Origin: UBA7434 sp042090785
GTDB taxonomy: Bacteria > Pseudomonadota > Gammaproteobacteria > Pseudomonadales > UBA7434
DNA length: 64,000 nucleotides
Assembly: GCA_042090785.1 (NCBI GenBank)
Contig: JBELIP010000004.1
Location: 55,593 to 119,592, forward strand
Direction: 5' to 3'
Positions 9,722 to 18,248 of the stretch are shown here, piece by piece; positions within the stretch are counted from its first letter, which is position 1; each line of letters begins with the position of its first letter. Below the pieces are notes generated by a model that saw nothing but the letters and a program-made list of their open reading frames with translations, was not told where the DNA came from and did not search any database. The position numbers were made by a program, and so were the translations under genes.

Positions 9722-9811
9722 TAACGAACAAACCGATCTCTTCAACGATAAATAAAAAAGGCCACCTATAAACACTGGCGGCCTTTTTTATTTATGGTCG
9801 GGACGACAGGA
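9722..9811. repeat. 90-bp direct repeat, copy 1 (terminator plus tRNA-Pro 3' end fragment)
   Basis: By eye this is identical to 9925-10014, offset by 203 bp. It contains a terminator and ends with the last 17 bases of tRNA-Pro (CCA, acceptor and part of the T arm), but the rest of the tRNA is absent here. Confidence 0.93.
9750..9793. terminator. Bidirectional terminator, copy 1
   Basis: The arms AAATAAAAAAGGCC and GGCCTTTTTTATTT are perfectly complementary over 14 bp, with additional inner pairing. Read on plus, it ends marR transcription. Confidence 0.88.
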
Positions 9812-9924
9812 GTGAATTAATCCAGCCTCAGGGCTGTATTAACCCCTTCGGGGCTTCGCGCTTCGCGCTCGTTGGTGATTGCTCCGCAATCGCTGAACCT
9901 TTAGTACGCTCGGCTTCGCCTCTC
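9812..9924. repeat. Hairpin-rich spacer between the direct repeats (REP-like)
   Basis: These 113 bases hold several small palindromes in a row: an imperfect TTAATCCAGCC/GGCTGTATTAA, then CCCCTTCGGGG, GATTGCTCCGCAATC and repeated CTTCGCGCTTCGCG. No ORF is seen. This resembles the palindromic extragenic elements of gammaproteobacteria, but no family was identified. Confidence 0.5.
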
Positions 9925-10014
9925 TAACGAACAAACCGATCTCTTCAACGATAAATAAAAAAGGCCACCTATAAACACTGGCGGCCTTTTTTATTTATGG
10001 TCGGGACGACAGGA
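9925..10014. repeat. 90-bp direct repeat, copy 2 (overlaps real tRNA-Pro 3' end)
   Basis: This is the second copy of the sequence at 9722-9811. It includes the functional tRNA-Pro 3' end and its terminator. Confidence 0.93.
9953..9996. terminator. Terminator of tRNA-Pro, copy 2
   Basis: It has the same 14-bp perfect stem as at 9750-9793 and lies directly downstream of the tRNA-Pro 3' end on the minus strand. Confidence 0.88.
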
Positions 10015-10074
10015 TTTGAACCTGCGACCACTACACCCCCAGTGTAGTGCGCTACCAGACTGCGCTACGTCCCG
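9998..10074 (-). tRNA. tRNA-Pro(GGG)
   Basis: The minus strand reads CGGGACG...CGTCCCG with encoded CCA. The D arm contains AGTCTGGTAGCGC. The anticodon stem CTACA/TGTAG encloses loop CTGGGGG, giving anticodon GGG. The T loop is TTCAAAT. It is 77 nt long and lies downstream of the ihfA-merR genes, a conserved neighbour order in pseudomonads. Confidence 0.96.
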
Positions 10075-10143
10075 TTATTCTTTCTATGCTTTGAAATGAT
10101 TCGCTGCGAATAATACTTGGATAAATACGTCTTGCGAGGGGAT

Positions 10144-10500
10144 TTAAGCTCTTAGTACTTCTAGTACATCTTCAAGCTCACCAATCATTTGTCTTAATAA
10201 TTGCTGTGATTGTGCACCGTCATCTTTAACTTTTTCGCCATTCATCTGTAAACGCGCACCACCAATAGTATAACCTTGATCGTACAGTAAACTACGAATC
10301 TGACGAATCATAATCACGTCTTGACGTTGATAGTAACGACGGTTACCACGACGCTTAACAGGTTTAAGCTGAGGGAATTCTTGCTCCCAATAGCGCAACA
10401 CGTGCGGCTTAACCGCACATAAATCACTGACTTCACCAATAGTGAAATAGCGCTTTCCGGGTATTACCGGTAATTCTTCGTTATTGCTCGGTTCCAGCAT
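10144..10500 (-). CDS. MerR-family regulator next to ihfA
   Basis: The 118-residue protein has an N-terminal MerR winged helix: YFTIGEVSDLCAVKPHVLRYWEQEF, then NRRYYQRQDV. A short helical tail follows, with no metal-binding Cys motif. This is the conserved MerR-like protein found beside ihfA in many gammaproteobacteria; its target is not established. Its start overlaps the ihfA 3' end by 20 bp, so the two are likely translationally coupled. Confidence 0.9.
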   Translation of the reverse strand: MLEPSNNEELPVIPGKRYFTIGEVSDLCAVKPHVLRYWEQEFPQLKPVKRRGNRRYYQRQDVIMIRQIRSLLYDQGYTIGGARLQMNGEKVKDDGAQSQQLLRQMIGELEDVLEVLRA

Positions 10501-10780
10501 AAGTTTCTACTTGTTGTTTCAGTTTTTGTCCAGGTTTGAATGTTACCACGCGACGCGCGGAAATGGGGATTTCTTCACCTGTTTTTGGGTTTCTACCCGG
10601 ACGCTGTTTCTTGTCACGCAAATCAAAGTTACCAAAACCCGATAACTTTACATTTTCATTCGATTCAAGCGCCGATCGAATCTCTTCAAAAAAGAGTTCA
10701 ACTATTTCTTTTGCTTCACGCTTGTTCAATCCCAGCTCATCAAATAACTGTTCGGCCATTTCTGCCTTGGTGAGAGCCAT
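10481..10780 (-). CDS. ihfA: Integration host factor subunit alpha
   Basis: IHF is a DNA-bending heterodimer used in replication, recombination and sigma-54 promoter activation. The 99-residue product shows LTKAEMAEQLFDELGLNKREAKEIVE, VKLSGFGNF and the DNA-wrapping arm with GRNPKTGEEIPI. It lies 6 bp after pheT, as in E. coli. The sigma-54-type promoters in the flagellar region of this window are the kind of target IHF often assists, though no IHF site was assigned. Confidence 0.96.
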   Translation of the reverse strand: MALTKAEMAEQLFDELGLNKREAKEIVELFFEEIRSALESNENVKLSGFGNFDLRDKKQRPGRNPKTGEEIPISARRVVTFKPGQKLKQQVETYAGTEQ

Positions 10781-10786
10781 AATGTG

Positions 10787-13210
10787 TCACCTCAAGGATG
10801 CTTTAAAACGTTGCTTTAACGACGCTACCACGCCATCAGTCAACGTGTTAACTTCGTCCTCGTTTAACGTGCGCTTATCGTGCTGCCACGTTATGCCTAG
10901 ACCAATACTCTGTTTGCCATCTTCAATGCCAGCGCCACTGTATTGGTCAAATACAATCAGTGAGACAAGATGCTCGGTTGCCGCTTCTCGTGCACACTCA
11001 ACTATATCTCCTGCCGCCACACTGCCATCTACAACTACCGCTAAGTCTCGTCTAACTTCAGGAAACTTCGATAATTCTTTGAATTTTGGCACTTTTTTGA
11101 CAGAAATCAAGTTTAATTCCATCTCAAAAACCCAAATCTCTTGCTCTATATCGAGCTTTTTGAGCAATTCTGGATGCAACAACCCAACATATCCCACTAA
11201 AACATCGCCTAAATAAACGCTGGCACTCTGCCCCGGATGTAAGGCTGTGACTGGGCTGGCGCCGGTATTGGCCACAAAACGGACGTCACTTTCAACCCCT
11301 ACTACACCTCTTAAACTTAGTAAGGATTCAACATCAGATTTAATGTCATAAAAATCAAAGACATCGGTACTTTGTGACTTCTGAACATTCGTATCTCGGC
11401 CACTTAACCACGATTCGGGTGATCTTTGTCCAACTAACAAACCGGCAATCAAAGGCGTGTGGTTTAATTTTTGACCATTAGTGGTGAAACCTTGTCCAGT
11501 TTCAAATAGCTTTAAACGGGACTGCTGGCGGTTAAGGTTATAACGCGCAGCACTCACTAAGCCGGGCAAAATACTGGTGCGCATCACGGCCATATCACTG
11601 GCAATAGGATTCAGTAATTCAACCGCTGCTGCGCTGGGGTTAAACATCTGCTGTAATTCAGGATCAATAAAGCTGTAGGTAATGGCTTCTCGGTAACCTT
11701 TAGCTAATAAATGACGGCAAAAATCTTGGCTCGATAATGCACTCTCCGATCGCTGATTAAAAACTAGCTTGGCAACCGGCGGCTCTACAGGTAACTGCTC
11801 ATACCCATATATACGCGCTAACTCTTCTAATAAGTCGGCTTCAATTTCAATATCAAAACGGTGCGATGGCACCGTAACTTGCCAACCATCTTCAAGGGCT
11901 ACCGGCGTTAAATCTAAACGTGTCAAAATATCAAGCACTCGGTCGGCTGGAATAGCAAAACCTAATACGCGTTTAATTTGTGATTCACGCAATAAAACGG
12001 TTTGCTCAGCATTAAGATGCTGCTCGGATTCAACTACGGTAACAGGCCCGGCTTGACCACCAACAATGTCTAACAGTAATGCCGTTGCTCGCTCAATAGC
12101 TCGCACTTGTAAATTAGAATCAACACCACGCTCAAAACGATGTGAGGCATCGGTATGCATACCAAGCTTACGTGCTTTACCCGCATGAATTTCTGGCACA
12201 AAAAACGCCGACTCTAAAAACACATGCTGTGTCTTTGTTGTCACAGCAGAATTGTTACCACCCATAATACCTGCCAATGCCAACGCTTTGTTTTCGTCCG
12301 CTATCACTAGCATATCAGCATCAAGCTGCACTTCTTTTTCATCAAGTAAAGTAAGGCGTTCATCTTGCTGCGCTAAACGAACATCAATAGTGCCGTTAAT
12401 GCTGTCTAGGTCAAAAGCATGTAATGGCTGACCTAATTCAATCATCACATAGTTAGTGACATCAACAATAGGATCAATTGAGCGCACATCTGCACGACGT
12501 AATTTTTCTCGCATCCATAATGGCGTTGCTACAGTTAAGTCAACATCGCGAATAATACGGCCGGCATAACGTGGACAATACTCTCCTGCCGATAAGGCTA
12601 TCGATAAACTATCGTCAATGCTCGCAGAAACAGTATCAATAACTGGCGCAACAACATCGGTAACGGTTAACACGCCAGTCTCACGCGCCACACCATTCAT
12701 CGATAAACAATCGCCGCGGTTAGGTGTTAAATCAACTTCAATAACGGCATCATCAAGGTTTAAATAATCACGTATATCCTGCCCAACAACTGCATCGTTA
12801 GGTAATGCTAGCAAACCATCAACTGCATCCTCCAAACCAATTTCAGAGGCTCCACACAGCATGCCAAAAGATTCTACACCTCTTAGTTTGGCTTTTTTAA
12901 TTATTAAGCCACCAGGCAGCTCTGCACCTACTTGAGCAAAAGGAATTTTTAACCCGACGGCAGCATTACTTGCACCGCATACAATTTGGCTTTCTGTTTC
13001 GCCATTAGACACTTTACAGACACGCAATTTCTCGGCATCGGGGTGTGCTTCTATTGCAACAATCTCGCCCACTACCACGCCAGTAAATGCAGGTGCTGCA
13101 GGCTCAACGCCATCAACCTCTAAACCTGCCATTGTTAGCAGATGCACTAACTCTTTTGTTTTTACACTGGGGCTTACCCATTCACGCAACCAACTTTCAC
13201 TGACTTTCAT
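10787..13210 (-). CDS. pheT: Phenylalanyl-tRNA synthetase beta subunit
   Basis: With PheS this forms the alpha2beta2 enzyme that charges tRNA-Phe. At 807 residues it is slightly longer than E. coli PheT (795). Domains in order are an N-terminal OB-fold tRNA-binding domain (near 39-150), B3/B4 editing, B5, a catalytic-like core, and a C-terminal FDX-ACB anticodon-binding domain with FPEVRRDLAVVVD. GQPLHAFDLD is a family motif. It lies 61 bp downstream of pheS on the same strand. Confidence 0.96.
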   Translation of the reverse strand: MKVSESWLREWVSPSVKTKELVHLLTMAGLEVDGVEPAAPAFTGVVVGEIVAIEAHPDAEKLRVCKVSNGETESQIVCGASNAAVGLKIPFAQVGAELPGGLIIKKAKLRGVESFGMLCGASEIGLEDAVDGLLALPNDAVVGQDIRDYLNLDDAVIEVDLTPNRGDCLSMNGVARETGVLTVTDVVAPVIDTVSASIDDSLSIALSAGEYCPRYAGRIIRDVDLTVATPLWMREKLRRADVRSIDPIVDVTNYVMIELGQPLHAFDLDSINGTIDVRLAQQDERLTLLDEKEVQLDADMLVIADENKALALAGIMGGNNSAVTTKTQHVFLESAFFVPEIHAGKARKLGMHTDASHRFERGVDSNLQVRAIERATALLLDIVGGQAGPVTVVESEQHLNAEQTVLLRESQIKRVLGFAIPADRVLDILTRLDLTPVALEDGWQVTVPSHRFDIEIEADLLEELARIYGYEQLPVEPPVAKLVFNQRSESALSSQDFCRHLLAKGYREAITYSFIDPELQQMFNPSAAAVELLNPIASDMAVMRTSILPGLVSAARYNLNRQQSRLKLFETGQGFTTNGQKLNHTPLIAGLLVGQRSPESWLSGRDTNVQKSQSTDVFDFYDIKSDVESLLSLRGVVGVESDVRFVANTGASPVTALHPGQSASVYLGDVLVGYVGLLHPELLKKLDIEQEIWVFEMELNLISVKKVPKFKELSKFPEVRRDLAVVVDGSVAAGDIVECAREAATEHLVSLIVFDQYSGAGIEDGKQSIGLGITWQHDKRTLNEDEVNTLTDGVVASLKQRFKASLR

Positions 13211-13271
13211 TTTATAACCTTGTATTCATTAAGCTCGAATTTATTCAATTAATAATGGGCTTTTTAATCAG

Positions 13272-14324
13272 TTACGAAAACTGCGATAAAAATCGCACAT
13301 CATTTTCAAAAAACAGCCTTAAATCAGTAACGCCATATTTCAACATCGCTAAACGTTCAACACCCATACCAAAAGCAAAACCGGTGTATTTATCGGTATC
13401 AATATTCACGTAAGAAAAAACGTTAGGATGCACCATGCCGCAACCCATTACTTCTAACCAGCCAGTTTTTTTACACACGCGACAGCCTTCACCACTGCAA
13501 ATAACACACTCAATATCCACTTCGGCCGATGGCTCGGTAAAAGGAAAATACGAAGGCCTAAAACGTACGGCTAAATCTTTTTCAAAAAACACGCGTAAAA
13601 ATTCTTGTACCACACCTTTTAAATGCGCAAAGGTTACGTCTTCATCAATCATTAACCCTTCTACCTGATGAAACATCGGCGTATGAGTAATATCAGAATC
13701 GCAGCGGTAAACACGGCCTGGACACACTATACGAATAGGTGGCTCTTGTGTTTCCATAACGCGTACCTGCACAGGCGAGGTATGTGTTCTTAAAACATGG
13801 GCACCGTCTTGTGTATCACCTTCTACCCCAGCTTTGCGAGCATAAAAAGTATCATGCATAGCTCTAGCAGGGTGATGCGCTGGAATATTCAATGCTTCAA
13901 AATTATGATAATCGTCTTCGATTTCTGGCCCTTCAGCAACACTAAAACCAATTTGCTCAAAGTAAGCTTGTATTCGCTGCATAGTTATCGTCACCGGATG
14001 CGCACTACCGCTATCGGAGCGTGATGGTAACGTTACATCAATTTTTTCACTGGTAAGGCGCGCTGCTAACTCAGCGGTCTCTAATGCAGTGCGATGGTCT
14101 TCTATGGCGGTTTGCACCGCTTGCTTAGCAATATTAATTTGAGCGCCTGCTGCCGAGCGCTCTTCTTTGGGGAGTCTACCCAGCGCTTTTAACTGCTCGG
14201 TTATGCTGCCTTTTTTCCCCAAATACTCAACGCGTACATCGTCAAGCGCCTTTATAGAGTCGGCACTTTTAATTGCCGCCATAGCGGTGTCAGTGAGTAA
14301 TTGCAAATTTTCTTGGTTAGACAT
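13272..14324 (-). CDS. pheS: Phenylalanyl-tRNA synthetase alpha subunit
   Basis: This is the catalytic class II subunit. At 350 residues it has an N-terminal coiled coil (to about 90), motif 2 VYRCDSDITHTPMFHQVEG, and motif 3 GFAFGMGVERLAML near the C terminus. The Phe-pocket segment FRPSYFPFTEPSAEVD is present. It follows rplT after a 176-bp leader with a strong terminator-like hairpin, so expression may be attenuated or driven separately from the upstream genes. Confidence 0.96.
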   Translation of the reverse strand: MSNQENLQLLTDTAMAAIKSADSIKALDDVRVEYLGKKGSITEQLKALGRLPKEERSAAGAQINIAKQAVQTAIEDHRTALETAELAARLTSEKIDVTLPSRSDSGSAHPVTITMQRIQAYFEQIGFSVAEGPEIEDDYHNFEALNIPAHHPARAMHDTFYARKAGVEGDTQDGAHVLRTHTSPVQVRVMETQEPPIRIVCPGRVYRCDSDITHTPMFHQVEGLMIDEDVTFAHLKGVVQEFLRVFFEKDLAVRFRPSYFPFTEPSAEVDIECVICSGEGCRVCKKTGWLEVMGCGMVHPNVFSYVNIDTDKYTGFAFGMGVERLAMLKYGVTDLRLFFENDVRFLSQFS

Positions 14325-14500
14325 ATCACACCTGTGATGATGGAGTTTATTAACTACTATATAACAGCCATTAATTGCGTTTAAAACATAACGCTATTTT
14401 TTATACGAAAAAGGGGAAAGAGCATATGCCCTTTCCCCTTTTTACGTCGATCAAGATCGGAAAACCGATAACACCCAAAATAACATTGGGCATTTAAAGC
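14325..14500 (-). promoter_or_regulatory. pheST leader with successive hairpins
   Basis: Going 5' to 3' on the minus strand there are three hairpins: CCCAATG...TTTGGG (about 14491-14475), ATCGG-TTTT-CCGAT (about 14467-14454), and the strong terminator stem at 14443-14408. In E. coli, pheST is controlled by transcription attenuation with leader peptide PheM. No clean Phe-rich leader peptide ahead of the hairpins was found here, so attenuation is an inference. Confidence 0.45.
14408..14443 (-). terminator. Terminator or attenuator between rplT and pheS
   Basis: The 13-base arms AAAAAGGGGAAAG and CTTTCCCCTTTTT are perfectly complementary, with a partly self-complementary loop (GCATATGC). The structure can act in both directions. 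It could end the rplT transcript or regulate pheST. Confidence 0.85.
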
Positions 14501-14857
14501 CTACGCTAGTGCAGACTTTGCCATCTCGACGATTTTGCTAAACGCAGCTTTATCATGAACAGCTAAATCAGCTAATACACGACGATCAAGCAATACATCA
14601 GCTTTTTTCAAGCCTGCAATTAAACGGCTATAATTTAAACCATTTGCGCGCGAGGCTGCGTTAATACGGGTAATCCAAAGCGCTCTAAATTGACGCTTAC
14701 GCTGACGACGATCGCGATACGCATATTGCGCTGCTTTCGTTACCGCCTGCTTAGCGACACGGAATACACGCGAACGCGCACCGTAGTAACCTTTGGCTTG
14801 TTTAAGAATCTTTTTGTGGCGACGACGTGCAACCACTCCACGTTTTACTCGAGGCAT
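14501..14857 (-). CDS. rplT: 50S ribosomal protein L20
   Basis: L20 is needed for early 50S assembly and in E. coli represses its own operon by binding mRNA. The 118-residue, strongly basic protein shows PRVKRGVVARRRHKKILK, then GYYGARSRVFRVAKQAV and LWITRINAA. It lies 39 bp after rpmI. Confidence 0.97.
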   Translation of the reverse strand: MPRVKRGVVARRRHKKILKQAKGYYGARSRVFRVAKQAVTKAAQYAYRDRRQRKRQFRALWITRINAASRANGLNYSRLIAGLKKADVLLDRRVLADLAVHDKAAFSKIVEMAKSALA

Positions 14858-14896
14858 TTTCTTCTCCTAAAAATTTCGGCGTTATATATGGGTGAG

Positions 14897-15091
14897 TTAG
14901 TTAGCGCGCATCATCTTATCGATTAACGGCTTATCTGCCGCATCAATAATTGATGTGCCACGTAACTGACGCTTACGCTTAGTGGTCATTTTAGTAAGAA
15001 TATGGCTTTTATTAGCGCTTTTACGCTTATAGCCAGCTCCGGTTTTTTTAAAGCGCTTGGCAGCGCCACTGTGTACTTTTGCTTTTGGCAT
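14897..15091 (-). CDS. rpmI: 50S ribosomal protein L35
   Basis: This 64-residue basic protein begins MPKAKVHSGAAKRFKKTGAGYK and contains SHILTKMTTKRKRQLRG, matching L35. A longer in-frame reading from 15118 adds nine unconserved residues; the ATG at 15091 gives the family N terminus and length. Confidence 0.96.
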   Translation of the reverse strand: MPKAKVHSGAAKRFKKTGAGYKRKSANKSHILTKMTTKRKRQLRGTSIIDAADKPLIDKMMRAN

Positions 15092-15190
15092 TTTAAAACT
15101 CGCATTGTTAATTGTCATTAAAGGCGGCCCAATGAGCTCTCACCATAGTTAGTCAAATAGCTTTTTGATGTGCCGGTTAAGGCGCTAAAA

Positions 15191-15718
15191 CTATTTGTTT
15201 CTTTTAGGGGCAATGACCATCGTCATTTGTCGGCCTTCCATCTTTGGAAATTGTTCAACCGCACCAAGTTCTGCAAGGTCAGCTTCGACCCGTTTGAGTA
15301 GCTCCATCCCGAGCTCTTGGTGTGCCATTTCTCGACCGCGAAAACGCAGCGTTACTTTGGCTTTATCCCCTGCTTCGAGGAAACGTGTCAGGTTGCGTAG
15401 TTTGACCTGATAGTCTCCATCTTCCGTCCCAGGACGAAATTTCATTTCCTTAATTTGCGTTTGTTTTTGCTTCTTCTTTGAAGCCGCACGTTTCTTTTTA
15501 ATATCAAACAAATGTTTACCGTAGTCCATGACTTTGCATACTACGGGTGTACTATCGCCAGCAATTTGCACTAAGTCTAATGACGCTTCTTGCGCAATAG
15601 CCAGTGCTTCTGAAGTAGGAACAACGCCTACTTGCTCTCCATCGGCCCCAATTAATAGGACTTCGGATGCTTCAACAGCTTCATTAATGATTGCACGCTT
15701 ACTGTCTTTTCCTTTCAC
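15191..15718 (-). CDS. infC: Translation initiation factor IF-3 (GTG start)
   Basis: IF-3 binds the 30S subunit, prevents premature 50S joining and checks the start codon. The 175-residue product shows IINEAVEASEVLLIGADGEQVGV, VCKVMDYGKHLFD, KEMKFRPGTEDGDYQVKLRN and KVTLRFRGREMAHQELG. An in-frame TAA lies two codons upstream of the GTG at 15718, so that GTG, with GGTGG about 11 nt before it, is the only plausible start nearby. E. coli infC uses the rare AUU start for autoregulation; here the start is non-ATG but an ordinary alternative. Confidence 0.94.
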   Translation of the reverse strand: MKGKDSKRAIINEAVEASEVLLIGADGEQVGVVPTSEALAIAQEASLDLVQIAGDSTPVVCKVMDYGKHLFDIKKKRAASKKKQKQTQIKEMKFRPGTEDGDYQVKLRNLTRFLEAGDKAKVTLRFRGREMAHQELGMELLKRVEADLAELGAVEQFPKMEGRQMTMVIAPKRNK

Positions 15719-15832
15719 GCGACGTTACCACCAATTTGTATTTGCTTAATAATTAATTCTCCGCTAATTAAAATTCACTTTAATCAATTTAATCTTTTTA
15801 ATAACAATAGCTTAGATGAAAATCAGCTTAAG

Positions 15833-17758
15833 TTATTCGCTTATCTGTGTGCGCCCGCGTTGGGCAATGCCAGCGCTAAGAAGTTCGGCAAACGCCTCTA
15901 CAGACATACTGCCTAGGTCTTCACCGGCTAAGGTTCTAACCGCAACCGAACCCGATTCAACTTCTTTATCACCAACCACTAAAAGATAAGGTGTCTTGCT
16001 TAAAGTGTGGGCGCGAATTTTAAAGCCGATCTTTTCATTTCTCAAGTCTGTTTCGACCCGAAAACCTTGTTTTGTTAGGGTTTCTTGCACATTAGTGGCA
16101 AATTCGGCCTGATTATCCGTAATATTCATAATTACCGCTTGCACTGGCGACAACCAAACGGGGAATTTACCTTCGTATTGCTCAATCAACATGCCGATAA
16201 ATCGTTCAAATGAACCCAAAATAGCCCGATGCAACATAACCGGCACTTGGCGACTGCCATCTTCGGCCACATATTGGGCATCTAAGCGGCCCGGCATTGA
16301 GAAATCGACCTGAATCGTGCCGCACTGCCAAACACGGCCAATGCAATCTCGTAGCGAAAATTCGATTTTAGGACCATAAAAAGCCCCTTCGCCTGGCAGT
16401 AAATCCCAAGCCAAACCTTTATTGTCTAATGCCAACTGCAGTGCTTCTTCAGCTTTATCCCAAACCGCATCATCACCTACGCGCTGCTCAGGTCGCGTCG
16501 ATAACTTTACTAACACATCGTCAAAGCCAAAATCTTTGTACACGTCATAAAGTAAATCAATAAAAATTGACACTTCTTCTTGAATGGCATCTTCAGCACA
16601 GAAGATATGCGCATCATCTTGTACAAAGCCTCTAACCCGCATTAAGCCCTGCAAGGTACCCGAAGCTTCATTACGATGGCAGCAACCAAACTCCGCTAAG
16701 CGAAGCGGTAAATCGCGGTAGCTTTTTAACCCCTGATTAAACACCTGCACATGACAAGGGCAGTTCATCGGCTTCACGGCATAGTCACGCGATTCCGATT
16801 CAATAGTAAACATATTGTCGGCAAACTTATCCCAGTGGCCCGACTTTTCCCACAAGGAACGATCGACCACTTGTGGGGTTTTAATTTCTTCGTAGCCGTT
16901 AAGGTTTTGTACTTCACGCATGTACTGCTCAATCACCTGATACAGCGCCCAACCTCGCGAATGCCAAAACACCATACCCGGCGCTTCTTCTTGCAAATGG
17001 AACAAATCTAATTTTTTACCAATCTTTCTATGGTCGCGTTTTTCGGCTTCTTCCATTCTATGGACATAGGCTTTTAGGCCTTTTTTGTCGGCCCATGCTG
17101 TACCATAAACACGCTGTAACATTTCGTTATTCGCATCGCCACGCCAATAAGCACCCGCCAACTTAGTGAGCTTAAAATGCTTTAAAAACCGAGTGTTCGG
17201 TACATGTGGGCCACGACACATGTCTAAATAATCTTGATGATAATAAAGACCCATAGCTGTTTCGTTAGGCATGTCATCAATTAACCGCAGCTTGTACTCT
17301 TCGCCACGATTGGTAAATTCGCTAATCACTTCGTCACGCGGCGTCATCTTTTTAACGACATCGTAATCTTGCGCAATTAATTCCTTCATACGCACTTCAA
17401 TCTTATCAATGTCTTCGGGCGTAAACGGTTTTTCAGTGGCGATATCGTAATAAAAACCCTCGTCAATAACAGGGCCAATAACCATACGGGCATCGGGAAA
17501 TAACTGTTTAACCGCATGACCAATTAAATGCGCACATGAATGGCGAATAATCTCAACGCCCTCATCATCTTTAGCCGTGATAATACGCAGTGTTGCGTCA
17601 GATTCTATTAACTCACAAGCATCTTTTAACTGGCCATCCACTTCGCCAGCAATGGTTGCCTTAGCGAGGCCAGGACCAATATCTGCGGCAACTTGCATAA
17701 TAGAAACGGCATTGTCGAAAGCACGCTGGCTTCCGTCAGGAAGGGTAATAACAGGCAT
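15833..17758 (-). CDS. thrS: Threonyl-tRNA synthetase
   Basis: This class II synthetase charges tRNA-Thr. At 641 residues it has an N-terminal TGS domain (1-61), the editing domain with HSCAHLIGHAVKQ near 73-85, the catalytic core with zinc ligand Cys in MKPMNCPCHVQVF near 333, and a C-terminal anticodon domain (PVWLSPVQAVIMNI...). The start ATG follows AAAGGAAAC. It heads the thrS-infC-rpmI-rplT-pheS-pheT-ihfA block. E. coli ThrRS represses its own translation through a tRNA-like mRNA operator; whether the 5' region here folds that way could not be judged. Confidence 0.97.
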   Translation of the reverse strand: MPVITLPDGSQRAFDNAVSIMQVAADIGPGLAKATIAGEVDGQLKDACELIESDATLRIITAKDDEGVEIIRHSCAHLIGHAVKQLFPDARMVIGPVIDEGFYYDIATEKPFTPEDIDKIEVRMKELIAQDYDVVKKMTPRDEVISEFTNRGEEYKLRLIDDMPNETAMGLYYHQDYLDMCRGPHVPNTRFLKHFKLTKLAGAYWRGDANNEMLQRVYGTAWADKKGLKAYVHRMEEAEKRDHRKIGKKLDLFHLQEEAPGMVFWHSRGWALYQVIEQYMREVQNLNGYEEIKTPQVVDRSLWEKSGHWDKFADNMFTIESESRDYAVKPMNCPCHVQVFNQGLKSYRDLPLRLAEFGCCHRNEASGTLQGLMRVRGFVQDDAHIFCAEDAIQEEVSIFIDLLYDVYKDFGFDDVLVKLSTRPEQRVGDDAVWDKAEEALQLALDNKGLAWDLLPGEGAFYGPKIEFSLRDCIGRVWQCGTIQVDFSMPGRLDAQYVAEDGSRQVPVMLHRAILGSFERFIGMLIEQYEGKFPVWLSPVQAVIMNITDNQAEFATNVQETLTKQGFRVETDLRNEKIGFKIRAHTLSKTPYLLVVGDKEVESGSVAVRTLAGEDLGSMSVEAFAELLSAGIAQRGRTQISE

Positions 17759-17818
17759 AATTGTTTCCTTTCTCAGTGGTGACCGCTACTAATGGCCACT
17801 TGCTATTTAACATTGATA

Positions 17819-17844
17819 ATAAAAATGCGGACGAAACGCCCGCA
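17819..17844 (-). terminator. Terminator between grxD and thrS
   Basis: On the minus strand TGCGGGCG-TTT-CGTCCGCA (8 bp with one G-U) is followed by TTTTTATT. It lies 72 bp after the grxD stop and 60 bp before thrS, so it most likely ends grxD. Confidence 0.8.
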
Positions 17845-17915
17845 ATGTAAACTGAAATAGAGCTTAGCATTAAATTCTATTATTGCAGCACTGTAAGAGC
17901 AGCATAAATTTATTG

Positions 17916-18248
17916 TTAGCTTTCAGGCGCCTCATCAGGAACGGCTTGATCGACCATTGGCTTTAACTCACCTTTATCGAACATATCAGTAACGATATCG
18001 CAGCCGCCAATTAACTCGCCGTTAATCCACAACTGAGGAAATGTTGGCCAATTGGCATACTTTGGCAAATTCGCGCGAATATCGGGGTTAGCTAAAATAT
18101 CGACGAAAGCAAAGCGTTTGCCACAGCTCATTAAAGCTTCGATAGTACGCGCTGAAAAACCACACTGTGGCTGATCGGGTGAACCCTTCATATAAATAAT
18201 AACGGGGTTGCTTTCAATTTGGTCTTTTATAGTGTCCATGATATCCAT
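17916..18248 (-). CDS. grxD: Monothiol glutaredoxin, Grx4 type
   Basis: The 110-residue cytosolic protein carries the CGFS active site (QPQCGFSART near residue 32) and the glutathione-binding WPTFPQLWINGELIGGCDI. Grx4 proteins bind a bridging [2Fe-2S] cluster with glutathione and pass it to other proteins, often with a BolA partner. It is followed by its own terminator ahead of thrS. Confidence 0.95.
   Translation of the reverse strand: MDIMDTIKDQIESNPVIIYMKGSPDQPQCGFSARTIEALMSCGKRFAFVDILANPDIRANLPKYANWPTFPQLWINGELIGGCDIVTDMFDKGELKPMVDQAVPDEAPES

Noticed and set aside
10536..11216. 226-codon plus-strand frame opposite ihfA and pheT
   Set aside because: It lies entirely antisense to two certain genes, has a low-complexity Ser/Thr composition and shows no domain. 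It is a shadow frame.
14408..14470. PheM-like leader peptide before pheS
   Set aside because: Short frames with Phe codons exist, but the Phe codons come from the T-rich arm of the terminator itself and lie too late for classical attenuation.
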